A stretch of DNA of 64,000 nucleotides from contig NZ_JAKLSQ010000007.1 of the NCBI RefSeq assembly GCF_022014495.1, positions 75,092 through 139,091 of the forward strand, in the 5' to 3' direction. The notes beneath the pieces were generated by a model. The model did not search any database. It worked only from the letters and a program-made list of their open reading frames with translations, and was not told the DNA's origin. Positions 16,127 to 24,566 of this stretch are shown here, piece by piece. This stretch comes from Sandaracinobacteroides sayramensis (GTDB lineage: Bacteria; Pseudomonadota; Alphaproteobacteria; Sphingomonadales; Sphingomonadaceae). Positions within the stretch are counted from its first letter, which is position 1. Every line of letters starts with the position of its first letter. The translations under genes and the position numbers were made by a program.

Positions 16127-18256
16127 TTGCGACTATCCGATTCCGTTTCCGCCGCGGCCCTCGCGGCGCTCCTCATGATGTCCAGCGCTCCCGCTCTCGC
16201 CGCCCCCGGCCAGAATGCGGCCAACGCCGCGCTCGCCGCAAACCCGCTGGTCGGCGACTGGACCACGCCCGACGGCGCCCCGCCCTACGACCGGATCAAG
16301 CCGGAACATTATCTCCCCGCCTTCGAGGAAGGGATGCGCCTCGCCCGACAGGAGCTGAACAGCATCGGCCGCCAGCGCTCCGCGCCGACCTTCGAGAACA
16401 CGATCGAAGCGATCGAACGCGGCAGCCAGCTCCTCAACCGCACTTCTCTCGCCTTCTTCACCGTCGCCCCCAGCGACGGCACTCCGGAAATCCAGAAGGT
16501 GGAAGAGGAAATCTCGCCCAGGCTCGCCCGCTTCCAGAGCGACACCTATCTCGACCCCATTCTCTTCTCCCGCATCGACACGCTCTACAAGCAGCGGGAG
16601 AAGCTGAACCTCACGCCCGAGCAGGCACGGCTGCTGGAGGTCACGCACATGAACTTCGTGCGCGCCGGCGCCGCCCTGCCGGAGGCCGGGCGCAAGCGCC
16701 TCTCCGCCATCGACGAGCAGTTGGCGAAGCTGAGCTTCGAGTTCGGCAAGCGCGTGCTCGCCGACCAGAAGGCGGGCGACACGCTGCTCGGCGCCGACGA
16801 GATGGCCGGCCTGCCCGAAGCCTTCAAATCCGCCGCCGCCGCCAAGGCCGCCGCCGGCAAGCCGGGGCAATATCTGATCAGCGCCACCCGCTCCGACTTC
16901 GAGCCTTTCCTGACGCTCGGCAGCAATCGCGCCGCGCGGGAAAAGATATTCAGGGCGTTCGACAACCGCGGCGACAATGGCAACGCCAACGACACCAACG
17001 CCCTCATCAGGGAAATGGTGACGCTGCGGCTGGAGCGGGCGAAGCTGCTCGGCTACAAGTCGCACGCGGATTATGCGCTGGAAAATTCTATGGCGCGCAC
17101 GCCCGATGCGGCGATGGCGCTGCTGAACCAGGTCTATGGCGCCGGCCTGCGGCAGGCGAAGATCGAGGAAGCCGATCTTCTGAAACTCGCCGCCTCGGAC
17201 GGCGTGCAGACGCTGGAGCCGTGGGACTGGCGCTTCTATTCCGAAAAGGTCCGGGCCGAGCGCTACGCCTTCGACGAGAATCAGCTTAAGCCCTATCTGC
17301 CGCTGGAAGGCATCCTAAACGGCCTGAAGGAAACCAACGAGCGGCTGTTCGGCGTGAAGCTGGTCGAGCGCAAGGACATCCCCACCTGGACGCAGGGCGT
17401 GCGCACCTTCGACGTGTTCGAGGCGGACGGCCGCCGCATCGGCCTCTTCTACGGCGACTGGTTCGGCCGCGACACCAAGGCGCCGGGCGCCTGGATGAAC
17501 GAAGTCCGCATGCAGAACGGCCTGACCGGCGCCACACCGCAGGTCGCCAACAACACCAACTACACGCCGCCCGCCGCCGGCCAGCCGGCGCTGATTTCCT
17601 ACGACGATGCGGAAACGATGTTCCACGAATTCGGCCATGCGCTGCACGGCCTGCTGTCGAACACCCGCTACGCCTCGCTTTCGGGCACCAACGTCTATCG
17701 CGACTTCGTGGAGTTCCCCAGCCAGGTCTATGAGCATTGGCTGTCGGACCGGGGCATCCTCGAGCGCCACGCCCGCAACGCGAAGGGCGAGCCGATGCCG
17801 ACGCAATTGCTCGATGCGCTGAACAAGGCCCGCAACTTCAACCAGGGCTATCTGACGGTGCAGCAACTGGCCTCGGCCATCGTCGACATGGAACTGCATA
17901 AGCTGGAGACGATCCCCGCCGACTTCGACCCGCAGGCGTTCGAGCGCGACACGCTGGCGAAATATGGCGTGCCGCACGCGGTGGGGATGCGCCACCGCCT
18001 GTCGCACTTCGGCCATCTGTTCAACGGCGGCTATTCGGCCGGCTATTACGCCTACACCTGGGCGGAAGTGCTGGAGGCCGACGCCTTCGCGAAATGGGAA
18101 GAAGCCGGCAACATCTGGGACCGTTCGATCGCCGACAGCTACCGCAAGAACATCCTCTCGGTCGGCAACAGCCGCCCGCCGGAGGAAAGCTATCTGGCCT
18201 TCCGCGGCCGCATGCCGACGCCCGACGCGCTGCTGCGCAACCGTGGCCTGAAATAG
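16127..18256 (+). CDS. M3 family peptidase, periplasmic peptidyl-dipeptidase (Dcp-like)
   Basis: Zinc metallopeptidase of 709 residues that releases dipeptides or degrades oligopeptides. The start is TTG at 16127: AGGAGA lies 7 bases upstream and the frame opens directly into a signal peptide (residues about 1-27, SSAPALAAPG), so the product is exported. Thimet/Dcp signatures include PLVGDWTTPDGAPPYDRIKPEHY after the signal and the zinc motif HEFGH (H500-H504). C-terminal half continues normally to YRKNILSVGNSRPPEESYLAF. Complete and full length. Confidence 0.93.
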   Translation: MRLSDSVSAAALAALLMMSSAPALAAPGQNAANAALAANPLVGDWTTPDGAPPYDRIKPEHYLPAFEEGMRLARQELNSIGRQRSAPTFENTIEAIERGSQLLNRTSLAFFTVAPSDGTPEIQKVEEEISPRLARFQSDTYLDPILFSRIDTLYKQREKLNLTPEQARLLEVTHMNFVRAGAALPEAGRKRLSAIDEQLAKLSFEFGKRVLADQKAGDTLLGADEMAGLPEAFKSAAAAKAAAGKPGQYLISATRSDFEPFLTLGSNRAAREKIFRAFDNRGDNGNANDTNALIREMVTLRLERAKLLGYKSHADYALENSMARTPDAAMALLNQVYGAGLRQAKIEEADLLKLAASDGVQTLEPWDWRFYSEKVRAERYAFDENQLKPYLPLEGILNGLKETNERLFGVKLVERKDIPTWTQGVRTFDVFEADGRRIGLFYGDWFGRDTKAPGAWMNEVRMQNGLTGATPQVANNTNYTPPAAGQPALISYDDAETMFHEFGHALHGLLSNTRYASLSGTNVYRDFVEFPSQVYEHWLSDRGILERHARNAKGEPMPTQLLDALNKARNFNQGYLTVQQLASAIVDMELHKLETIPADFDPQAFERDTLAKYGVPHAVGMRHRLSHFGHLFNGGYSAGYYAYTWAEVLEADAFAKWEEAGNIWDRSIADSYRKNILSVGNSRPPEESYLAFRGRMPTPDALLRNRGLK

Positions 18257-18265
18257 GCTCTGATC

Positions 18266-18293
18266 TCTCCGGCGGGGTCAGCCCCGCCGGAGA
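18266..18293. terminator. Bidirectional terminator hairpin overlapping an aminotransferase stop codon
   Basis: Perfect 12-base stem (TCTCCGGCGGGG with CCCCGCCGGAGA) and 4-base loop TCAG lie between the convergent M3 peptidase and aminotransferase genes. The loop bases encode the minus-strand TGA stop, so the hairpin includes the end of the aminotransferase reading frame. Confidence 0.7.
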
Positions 18294-19441
18294 TGTTGGG
18301 CAATGCGGTCGAACGCCTCTTCAAGCGTCGCCGCATCTGGCGTCAGGCTGATCCGTAGATGCCCGCGCCCGACGTCGCCGAAACCGCTCGCCGGCATGGT
18401 GGCGACACCGGTTTTTTCCAGCAACCTATAGGCGAAGGCCACATCGTCGGCTTCGACGCCGCGGCAGTCGATCATCACGAACATACCCCCGGCCGGCATG
18501 GCGGCCTTCAGACCGGGGATGGCGTTGGCCCGCTCCACCACCAGCGCCGCGCGCTTCGCGAAGCCGCCGTGATAATCCGCCAGTTCCGCCTCCGGCAGGC
18601 CCAGGGCCTCTAGCGCCGCGTCCTGCACGAACTGGCTCACCCCGAACAGCGCGGCGGCGCTCCAGTCGCCCAGCGCAACCGTCACCTCTTCGGGCGCCAG
18701 CACCCAGCCGATGCGATAGCCGGTCATGGCGTGGCTCTTCGACAGGCTGTTGACGACGATGGTCCGCCCCTTCGGGCCATGCGCCCAGGCGCGCGGCGGC
18801 GGGGCGCCGAAACCGAAGCTCGCGTAAACCTCGTCCACCATCAGCCACAGGTCACGCGTCTCGGCCAGGTCCGACAGGCGGGCGTAGTCGGCCACCGAAA
18901 GCGCCGCGCCGCTGGGGTTGGCGGGGCTGTTCAGGAAGATCACCCGCGTGGCGGGCGTGATGGCGGCGGCGATGGCGTCGATGTCGATCGACAGGTCCGG
19001 CCGGGCGCGCGCCATCACCGCGCGGGCGCCGGTCGCCGCCACCGCGCCGGGATAGGTGGCGTAATAAGGGTCGGACAGGATAACCTCGTCCCCCTCCCCC
19101 GCCAGCAGCGCCAGCGCGGCGTAGCAGGCGTGCTGGGCGCCGGGCACCACGGCGACATTGGCGGCGTCGGCCCCTTCGCGCCGGGCGATGGCGTCGCGCA
19201 GCGCCAGTTCGCCCAGCAGCGGCGTGTAATGGGTGCGGCCCGCGTCCAGCGCCGCCTTCGTCGCCGCGACGATGGCCGGGTGCGGCGGGCAGACGGGATC
19301 GCCCAGCGTCAGCAGCAGCAGCGGCTCACCGAGCGATGTCCGCCGCAGAACCTCGTCGGCGATCGCCCAGGCGGAGGACTGCCCGCCCGCCGCCAGCCGG
19401 CCGGCCATCGGGGAAAGGCGGGGTTTGCGTCGTTCAGCCAT
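18278..19441 (-). CDS. Class I/II pyridoxal-phosphate aminotransferase
   Basis: PLP-dependent fold-type I enzyme of about 387 residues. Cofactor and active-site features: GAQHACYAALALL after the first domain, DPYYATYPG, NSPANPSG (about 168-175), DEVYASFGFG (about 205) and the lysine motif NSLSKSHAMTGYRIGW (Lys about 234). The terminal arginine region RISLTP is present. Substrate unknown; aspartate/branched or aromatic amino acid donors are all possible. It overlaps the RidA-like gene by 8 bases, a meaningful pairing because RidA removes reactive imines made by PLP enzymes. Start could also be the adjacent ATG at 19444. Confidence 0.9.
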   Translation of the reverse strand: MAERRKPRLSPMAGRLAAGGQSSAWAIADEVLRRTSLGEPLLLLTLGDPVCPPHPAIVAATKAALDAGRTHYTPLLGELALRDAIARREGADAANVAVVPGAQHACYAALALLAGEGDEVILSDPYYATYPGAVAATGARAVMARARPDLSIDIDAIAAAITPATRVIFLNSPANPSGAALSVADYARLSDLAETRDLWLMVDEVYASFGFGAPPPRAWAHGPKGRTIVVNSLSKSHAMTGYRIGWVLAPEEVTVALGDWSAAALFGVSQFVQDAALEALGLPEAELADYHGGFAKRAALVVERANAIPGLKAAMPAGGMFVMIDCRGVEADDVAFAYRLLEKTGVATMPASGFGDVGRGHLRISLTPDAATLEEAFDRIAQHLRRG

Positions 19442-19838
19442 CATCGCCGACGATCGCCTCCGCTTCGATTTCCACCCGCCATTCCGGCCGCAGCAACACC
19501 GCGCCGGCCACCATCGTGGCGGCGGGGCGGATGGCCGCGAAAACGGCTCCATGCGCCCGGCCGACCGCTTCAGCGTCGGCGGCGTCCACCAGGAACATCC
19601 GTGTGCGCACGATGTCGGCGGCAGTTCCGCCCAGCGTTTCCACCGCCTGCACGATCAACTGAAAGCAGCGCGCCGCCTGCACTTCCGCATCGCCCGGCGT
19701 GCTGGAACCGTCCGCCTCGACAGGCGCGGTGCCGGAAACCAGGATACGATTCCCCACGCGCACGGCGCGGGAAAAACCGATGCTCGCCTCATAGGGCGAG
19801 CCAGAAGAAGCGGTGGTGCGGGGAAGCGGGCTGGCCAT
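19434..19838 (-). CDS. RidA family imine/enamine deaminase
   Basis: Small protein of about 134 residues with RidA features: N-terminal PYEASIGFSRAVRVGNRILVSGTAPV, central QAARCFQLIVQAVETLGG, and C-terminal VAGAVLLRPEWRVEIEAEAIV holding the conserved arginine (R followed by E-I-E). Start taken at MASPLPRTT (19838); upstream in-frame codons lack family character. Likely protects against reactive intermediates from the adjacent aminotransferase, judged from context. Confidence 0.85.
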   Translation of the reverse strand: MASPLPRTTASSGSPYEASIGFSRAVRVGNRILVSGTAPVEADGSSTPGDAEVQAARCFQLIVQAVETLGGTAADIVRTRMFLVDAADAEAVGRAHGAVFAAIRPAATMVAGAVLLRPEWRVEIEAEAIVGDDG

Positions 19839-20093
19839 GCCCCGGGCTCTAGCCGCCGCCCGGCCGGATGGAAAGCCGCGGCATGGGCACAACTGCCACT
19901 CCCCGCTCTGACAGGGCAGGTTCGGAAAAATGCAAAGAGACAGGCGGGAAAGCGACAAGACTTGCCGCCCGGCCAGCTTCTAGAAGCCAGCTTCAGGAAG
20001 GGGTCAACGGACCCCTTGGCACCAGACATCGGCAAGTGAGACACGATCAATGCAGGACCAGCCTTTGGAGCAGCTTGTGGAGGACCGGCCCGC
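19839..20093. promoter_or_regulatory. Divergent control region of RidA/aminotransferase and carotenoid oxygenase genes
   Basis: 255 bases without a gene. It holds a perfect 8-base hairpin AAGGGGTC-aacg-GACCCCTT at 19998-20017 and the self-complementary CTTCTAGAAG at about 19976. Either may be an operator or a leader attenuator for the oxygenase gene; no promoter consensus is clear. Confidence 0.5.
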
Positions 20094-21437
20094 ATGACCC
20101 GGGATTTGCCTGCGAACCCCTTTCTGTCGGGCCTCTGGGCCCCGATGCGCGACGAACTGGACCTTGGCGAACTGGCCGTGACCGGCACGATTCCGGCGGA
20201 CCTCCAGGGCCATTATTACCGGATGGGGCCGAACCCGCTGCGCGCCGACCCGAGCTTCTACCACCCCTTCATCGGCGACGGCATGGTGCATGGCATCGCC
20301 GTCTCGGGTGGCAAGGCGCTCTGGTATCGCAACCGCTTCATCCGCTCGCACCGCGTGGCCGAGGCGCTGGGCGAGGAACCGGCACCGGGCCCGCGCCATG
20401 GCGTGGCGGACACCGTCAACACCAATGTCGCCCCGATCGCCGGGCAGCTCTATGGCCTGATCGAAAGCGGCAGCACCCCGGTCGCCCTGTCGGCCGATCT
20501 GCGCAACCAGCGCTACAGCGACTTCGGCGGCACGCTGGCCGGCGCCTACAGCGCCCACCCGCATCTGGACCCGCTGACCGGCGAAACCCATGCCGTCAGC
20601 TACCAGTGGATGGAGCCCGGCAAGGCCGCGCATGTGGTGATCGACGCGGCGGGGAAGGTTATGCGGGAGGAGCCGCTGGGCCTGCCGCACGGGCCGATGA
20701 TCCACGACTGCGCCATCACCCGACGCTTCCTGATCCTGCTGGACATGCCCGCCGCCTTCGTGCCCGAAGCGGCCAAAGCCGGAAGCCCTTTGCCCTATGC
20801 CTGGCAGCCTGATCTACCCTGCCGCGTCGGCCTGCTGCCGCGCAACGGCACGGCCGCCGACATCCTCTGGTGCGAGGCGCCGCTTTCCTATGTCTATCAC
20901 GTAGCCAATGCCTATGACGCGGACGACGGTAAGGTGACCCTAGATGTCTGCGCCTTCGAAACCATGTTCGCCGAGCATCCGGACCGATGCCGGGGACTGG
21001 AGCGCTGGACGATCGACCCGGACGCGCGAACCATTTCCATCCGCGTCATCGACAGCGCGCCGCAGGAGTTCCCCCGGATAGACGAGCGGCTTCTCGGCCG
21101 GCAGCACCGCTGGATCCACACCCTCTCACAGCCGCGGGATCCCGCCGACACGGCGCCGGGCGGCAGCGCCCTCTACCGCCACGATCTTGAAAGCGGCGCG
21201 AAGGAGATTCACGATTTCGGCGAAGGCCGCTTCCCGGGCGAATTCATGTTCGTGCCCAAAGGCGCCGATGCCGCCGAACAGCAGGGCTGGCTGATCGGGC
21301 TGGTGATCGACAGCCGCAACGACAACACCGACCTCGTCATCCTAGACGCGCAGGCGTTCGAAGCTGAGCCTGTCGCGCGAATCCATATCCCCCACCGGGT
21401 GCCACCAGGCTTCCACGGCAACTGGGTGGCGAGCTGA
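20094..21437 (+). CDS. Carotenoid oxygenase family protein
   Basis: Non-heme iron dioxygenase of 447 residues that cleaves a conjugated double bond in carotenoids, apocarotenoids or stilbenes. The N-terminus has GHYYRMGPNPLRADP and HPFIGDGMVHGI; four iron-ligand histidines can be picked out in SAHPHLDP (about 151), MIHDCAITRRF (about 203), YVYHVANAYD (about 268) and the C-terminal PPGFHGNW (about 443). The order and spacing are normal. Substrate is open: sphingomonads have both carotenoid and lignostilbene cleaving members. No signal peptide. Confidence 0.9.
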   Translation: MTRDLPANPFLSGLWAPMRDELDLGELAVTGTIPADLQGHYYRMGPNPLRADPSFYHPFIGDGMVHGIAVSGGKALWYRNRFIRSHRVAEALGEEPAPGPRHGVADTVNTNVAPIAGQLYGLIESGSTPVALSADLRNQRYSDFGGTLAGAYSAHPHLDPLTGETHAVSYQWMEPGKAAHVVIDAAGKVMREEPLGLPHGPMIHDCAITRRFLILLDMPAAFVPEAAKAGSPLPYAWQPDLPCRVGLLPRNGTAADILWCEAPLSYVYHVANAYDADDGKVTLDVCAFETMFAEHPDRCRGLERWTIDPDARTISIRVIDSAPQEFPRIDERLLGRQHRWIHTLSQPRDPADTAPGGSALYRHDLESGAKEIHDFGEGRFPGEFMFVPKGADAAEQQGWLIGLVIDSRNDNTDLVILDAQAFEAEPVARIHIPHRVPPGFHGNWVAS

Positions 21438-21486
21438 CCGCTTGCATTCGCTCAGAAGCGGAACAGCGACCTGAATACAGGGGAGC

Positions 21487-22635
21487 CTAGCCGTTTTCGC
21501 GCAGCAGTTCGCGGGCGATGATCACGCGCATGATCTCGTTGGTGCCTTCGAGGATGCGATGGACCCTGAGATCGCGCCACAGCTTCTCGATCGGATAATC
21601 CATCAGATAGCCGTAGCCGCCGTGCAATTGCAGCGCCCGGTCGACGACGGCGGAGCCGGTGTCGGTGGCGAAGCGCTTGGCCATCGCCGCGAACTTCGTC
21701 TTGTCGGGCGCCCCCGCCGTCACCTTGGCGGCGGCGAGATAGAGAAGCGCACGCGCCGCCTGAAGCTCGGTTTCCATGTCAGATAGGGTGAATTGCGTCG
21801 CCTGGAAGTCGGCGATGGCCTTGCCGAACTGCCGCCGGTCGCGGACATAGCCGAGGGTCTCGTCGATGGCGCGCTGGGCGCCGCCCAGCGAACAGGCGCC
21901 GATGTTGAGGCGGCCACCGTCCAGCCCGGCCATGGCGATTCGGAAGCCCTGGCCTTCCTCGCCCACGCGATTTTCCACCGGCACACGTACCCCATCGAAA
22001 TGCACCAGCGAGGTGGGCTGCGAGCGCCAGCCGAGCTTGCGCTCATTGGCGCCGAAGGAGACGCCGGGCATGTCCTTCTCGATCACCAGGCAGGAGATGC
22101 CGTTGGCGCCGCCGTCGCCGGTGCGCACCATGGTGACATAGATATCATTGGCACCGCCGCCCGAGATGAAGGCCTTGGAGCCGGTTACGACATAATGGTC
22201 TCCGTCCCGCACTGCGCTGGTCTTCAGCGCCGCCGCGTCGGAGCCGGAGCCGGGTTCGGTGAGGCAATAGCTGGCGATCAGCTCCATCAGCACCAGCCGG
22301 GGGAGGTATTTCGTCTTCACCGCTGCGTCGCCGAAGCGGTCGATCATCCAGCTCGCCATGTTGTGGATGGAGATGAAGGCGGAGGTGGAGGGGCAGCCAT
22401 AGGCCATCGCTTCCATGATGAGCGCCGATTCCAGCCGGCCGAGGCCGATGCCGCCCGATTCCTCGCTGACGTAGATGGAGCCGAAGCCCAGTTCCGCCGC
22501 CTTCACGATGGTTTCGCGCGGGAAGTGGTGCTTCTCGTCCCACTCGGCCGCAAAGGGGGTGATCTCCGTCGCGGTGAAGCGGCGCGCCATGTCCTGGATG
22601 GCGAGTTGGTCCTCAGTCAGGGCGAATTGCGGCAT
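21487..22635 (-). CDS. Acyl-CoA dehydrogenase, isobutyryl/short-branched-chain type
   Basis: FAD enzyme of 382 residues that introduces an alpha-beta double bond into an acyl-CoA, probably in valine or short-chain catabolism. Signatures: YCLTEPGSGSDAAALKT (about 126-142, FAD/substrate loop), GSKAFISGG, DRRQFGKAIADFQATQF, and the C-terminal LQLHGGYGYLMDYPIEKLWRDLRVHRILEGTNEI in which the catalytic Glu sits in LEGTNE. Unlike the two acyl-CoA dehydrogenases in the island further right, it keeps this standard signature. Single gene on the minus strand. Confidence 0.92.
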   Translation of the reverse strand: MPQFALTEDQLAIQDMARRFTATEITPFAAEWDEKHHFPRETIVKAAELGFGSIYVSEESGGIGLGRLESALIMEAMAYGCPSTSAFISIHNMASWMIDRFGDAAVKTKYLPRLVLMELIASYCLTEPGSGSDAAALKTSAVRDGDHYVVTGSKAFISGGGANDIYVTMVRTGDGGANGISCLVIEKDMPGVSFGANERKLGWRSQPTSLVHFDGVRVPVENRVGEEGQGFRIAMAGLDGGRLNIGACSLGGAQRAIDETLGYVRDRRQFGKAIADFQATQFTLSDMETELQAARALLYLAAAKVTAGAPDKTKFAAMAKRFATDTGSAVVDRALQLHGGYGYLMDYPIEKLWRDLRVHRILEGTNEIMRVIIARELLRENG

Positions 22636-22955
22636 GTCGTCACCTCAAGGTCGAATGGCCGAAGATGTTCCCCTTCGGTCCGGAAGCACGGATCATATGG
22701 TGCGGGTTATCGCCGCCGAAGCGCAGACAGGGCAAGGCCGACTTACCGGCGACCGGATGCGCCATATTCGCCCCCCCCTCACCGCTTTTCGCCGCGTGAT
22801 CTCCCACCTCACTCCTGCGGTGTCGCAAGCGCGCAGGCAATCGGCGAAATTGCATATATGGGCTGCAAACATGCAGGCAGATGGGTCGCTCGCTGCCGCG
22901 CGGCAGCGAAATTGCCACGGCGTCAGCCCGTGCGTTCATATTGCAGGGCTAACAC
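22636..22955. other. 320-base gap, left border of the catabolic island
   Basis: No gene is convincing here. It contains the upstream region of the acyl-CoA dehydrogenase and a perfect 20-base self-complementary element at 22890-22909 (TCGCTGCCGC followed by its complement) that could end transcription of the GMC operon, though no T-run follows. The region marks the change from core-type genes to the catabolic cluster. Confidence 0.5.
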
Positions 22956-24566
22956 TCAACTCCGGATCAGGCTGGCCGCGTACCACCCCAGCGCCATGGC
23001 CGGGGCATTGGTGTTGCCGGACACCAGCCCCGGCATCACCGAACAGTCCGCCACGCGCACGCCCTCCACGCCGCGCACACGAAGCCGCGGGTCGCACACC
23101 TCCGCCTCGCCGCCCATACGGCAGCTTCCGACCGCATGGGTGCCGCAGCGGGAAAGCAGGCGGAACGCTTGCAGGATTTCCGCGTCGGTTTCCACGGTGG
23201 AGCCGGGAGCCAGTTCCTCGCTGAGGAACCGGGAGATGGCCGGCTGCGCCATCAGCCGGCGCATGGTGTGCACCGCCGCCACAGCCGTTGCCTCGTCATT
23301 GGCGGTGGAGAGCCAGTTGGGCTTGATCACCAGACCATCGTCCGATCCGGCGCCACGGATATACACCTCGCCTTCGCTCTCCAGCGAGATGAGCTGGGCA
23401 TAGAGGGTGAGCCCCGGCTCCTTTTCCACCGCCGCAAGCTGCACCGGATAATTGGCGTTGGACACACGGCGGAACGTGAAGGCGGAACCGAAAAGCTGCA
23501 TGTCCGGCAGCGCCACCTCCGGGCGGGAGCGCAGGAAAGCACCGATTTCATATGGCCCGGTCGCCAGCGGCCCGCTGTGTGTCAGCAGGTAGCGCAGCAC
23601 GTTGCGCGCCAAGCCAAGCCCATGGAACTCGCGATTGTTTCCCGCCACGCCGCGCAGGCGGAAAGGCATGGAGAAGCCCAGATGGTCCTGCATGTGCCGC
23701 CCAACCCCGGCGCGGTCGGCAACGACGTCGATCCCCAGCCCGGACAGCAACGCCCCCGGCCCCACGCCCGAGCGCTGGAGAATCGCCGGAGACACCACCG
23801 CCCCGGTCGACAGGATGACTTCGCCACCGATGGTGTAGACACGCGGCCCTTCCGGCCCTCGCGCCTCCACCGCCACCGCCCGGCGCCCGTCGAAGCGAAT
23901 CCGCTCCACCGCCACACCGGTTTCAATCTGCAGATTGGGGCGACGACGCGCCGGTTTCAGGAAGGCCGTGGCCGCGCTCTGCCGGCGCCCGTGCCGGATG
24001 TTGTGCGCATAATAGCCGATCCCTTCCTGCCCGGGGCTGTTCAGATCTTCCTTGCGGCGGAGCCCCATGGTCTCGCCCGCCTCGATAAGCGCTTCGGCCA
24101 GCGGATAGCGAAACTTGCCGCTGCTCACATGCACCGGCCCGCCCACGCCGCGCCCATCCCCCGCGCCCAGTTCATGGTCCTCGATCGCCATGAAGGCGTC
24201 GCGCATAGTGTCGGCTCCCCAACCGGTGGCGCCAAGCCTTTCCCAGGCTTCGTAATCCTCCGGTCGGCCGCGCACCCAGATCATGCCGTTGATGGCGGAA
24301 GAGCCGCCCAGGCCCTTTCCACGCACCCAGCTTTCCGTGGACGGCACATCGGCGACGCGCCGCTGCTCGACGGGATAGATCCAGGCGTGGCGCGGGTTGG
24401 AAGCCAGCTTGCCTATCCCCTTGGGCATACTCACCAGAAAAGCGTCATCCACCTCACCCGCTTCCAGCAGCAGCACCCGGCAGCGCGGGTCGGCCGAAAG
24501 CCGCTCGGCCAGCACGCAGCCGGAGGATCCGGCGCCGACGATGATATAGTCCCAGGGCGCGCTCAT
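22956..24566 (-). CDS. GMC family FAD oxidoreductase (choline-dehydrogenase-like)
   Basis: FAD-dependent alcohol dehydrogenase of 536 residues. The N-terminus is a Rossmann FAD site (DYIIVGAGSSGCVLAERLS, about 6-24); GGSSAINGMIWVRG (about 90) is the second GMC signature region; the C-terminal catalytic histidine is in GTHAVGSCRMG (about 472-482), with the partner in GNTNAPAMALG. It oxidises a primary or secondary hydroxyl to a carbonyl. The ATG overlaps the stop of the upstream flavoprotein gene (ATGA), so the two act in one operon, possibly on successive positions of the same substrate. Confidence 0.9.
   Translation of the reverse strand: MSAPWDYIIVGAGSSGCVLAERLSADPRCRVLLLEAGEVDDAFLVSMPKGIGKLASNPRHAWIYPVEQRRVADVPSTESWVRGKGLGGSSAINGMIWVRGRPEDYEAWERLGATGWGADTMRDAFMAIEDHELGAGDGRGVGGPVHVSSGKFRYPLAEALIEAGETMGLRRKEDLNSPGQEGIGYYAHNIRHGRRQSAATAFLKPARRRPNLQIETGVAVERIRFDGRRAVAVEARGPEGPRVYTIGGEVILSTGAVVSPAILQRSGVGPGALLSGLGIDVVADRAGVGRHMQDHLGFSMPFRLRGVAGNNREFHGLGLARNVLRYLLTHSGPLATGPYEIGAFLRSRPEVALPDMQLFGSAFTFRRVSNANYPVQLAAVEKEPGLTLYAQLISLESEGEVYIRGAGSDDGLVIKPNWLSTANDEATAVAAVHTMRRLMAQPAISRFLSEELAPGSTVETDAEILQAFRLLSRCGTHAVGSCRMGGEAEVCDPRLRVRGVEGVRVADCSVMPGLVSGNTNAPAMALGWYAASLIRS

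Noticed and set aside
22890-22909. 20-base palindrome as a certain terminator for the GMC operon
   Set aside because: Perfect hairpin but no T-run on the minus strand, so it is only mentioned in the gap description.
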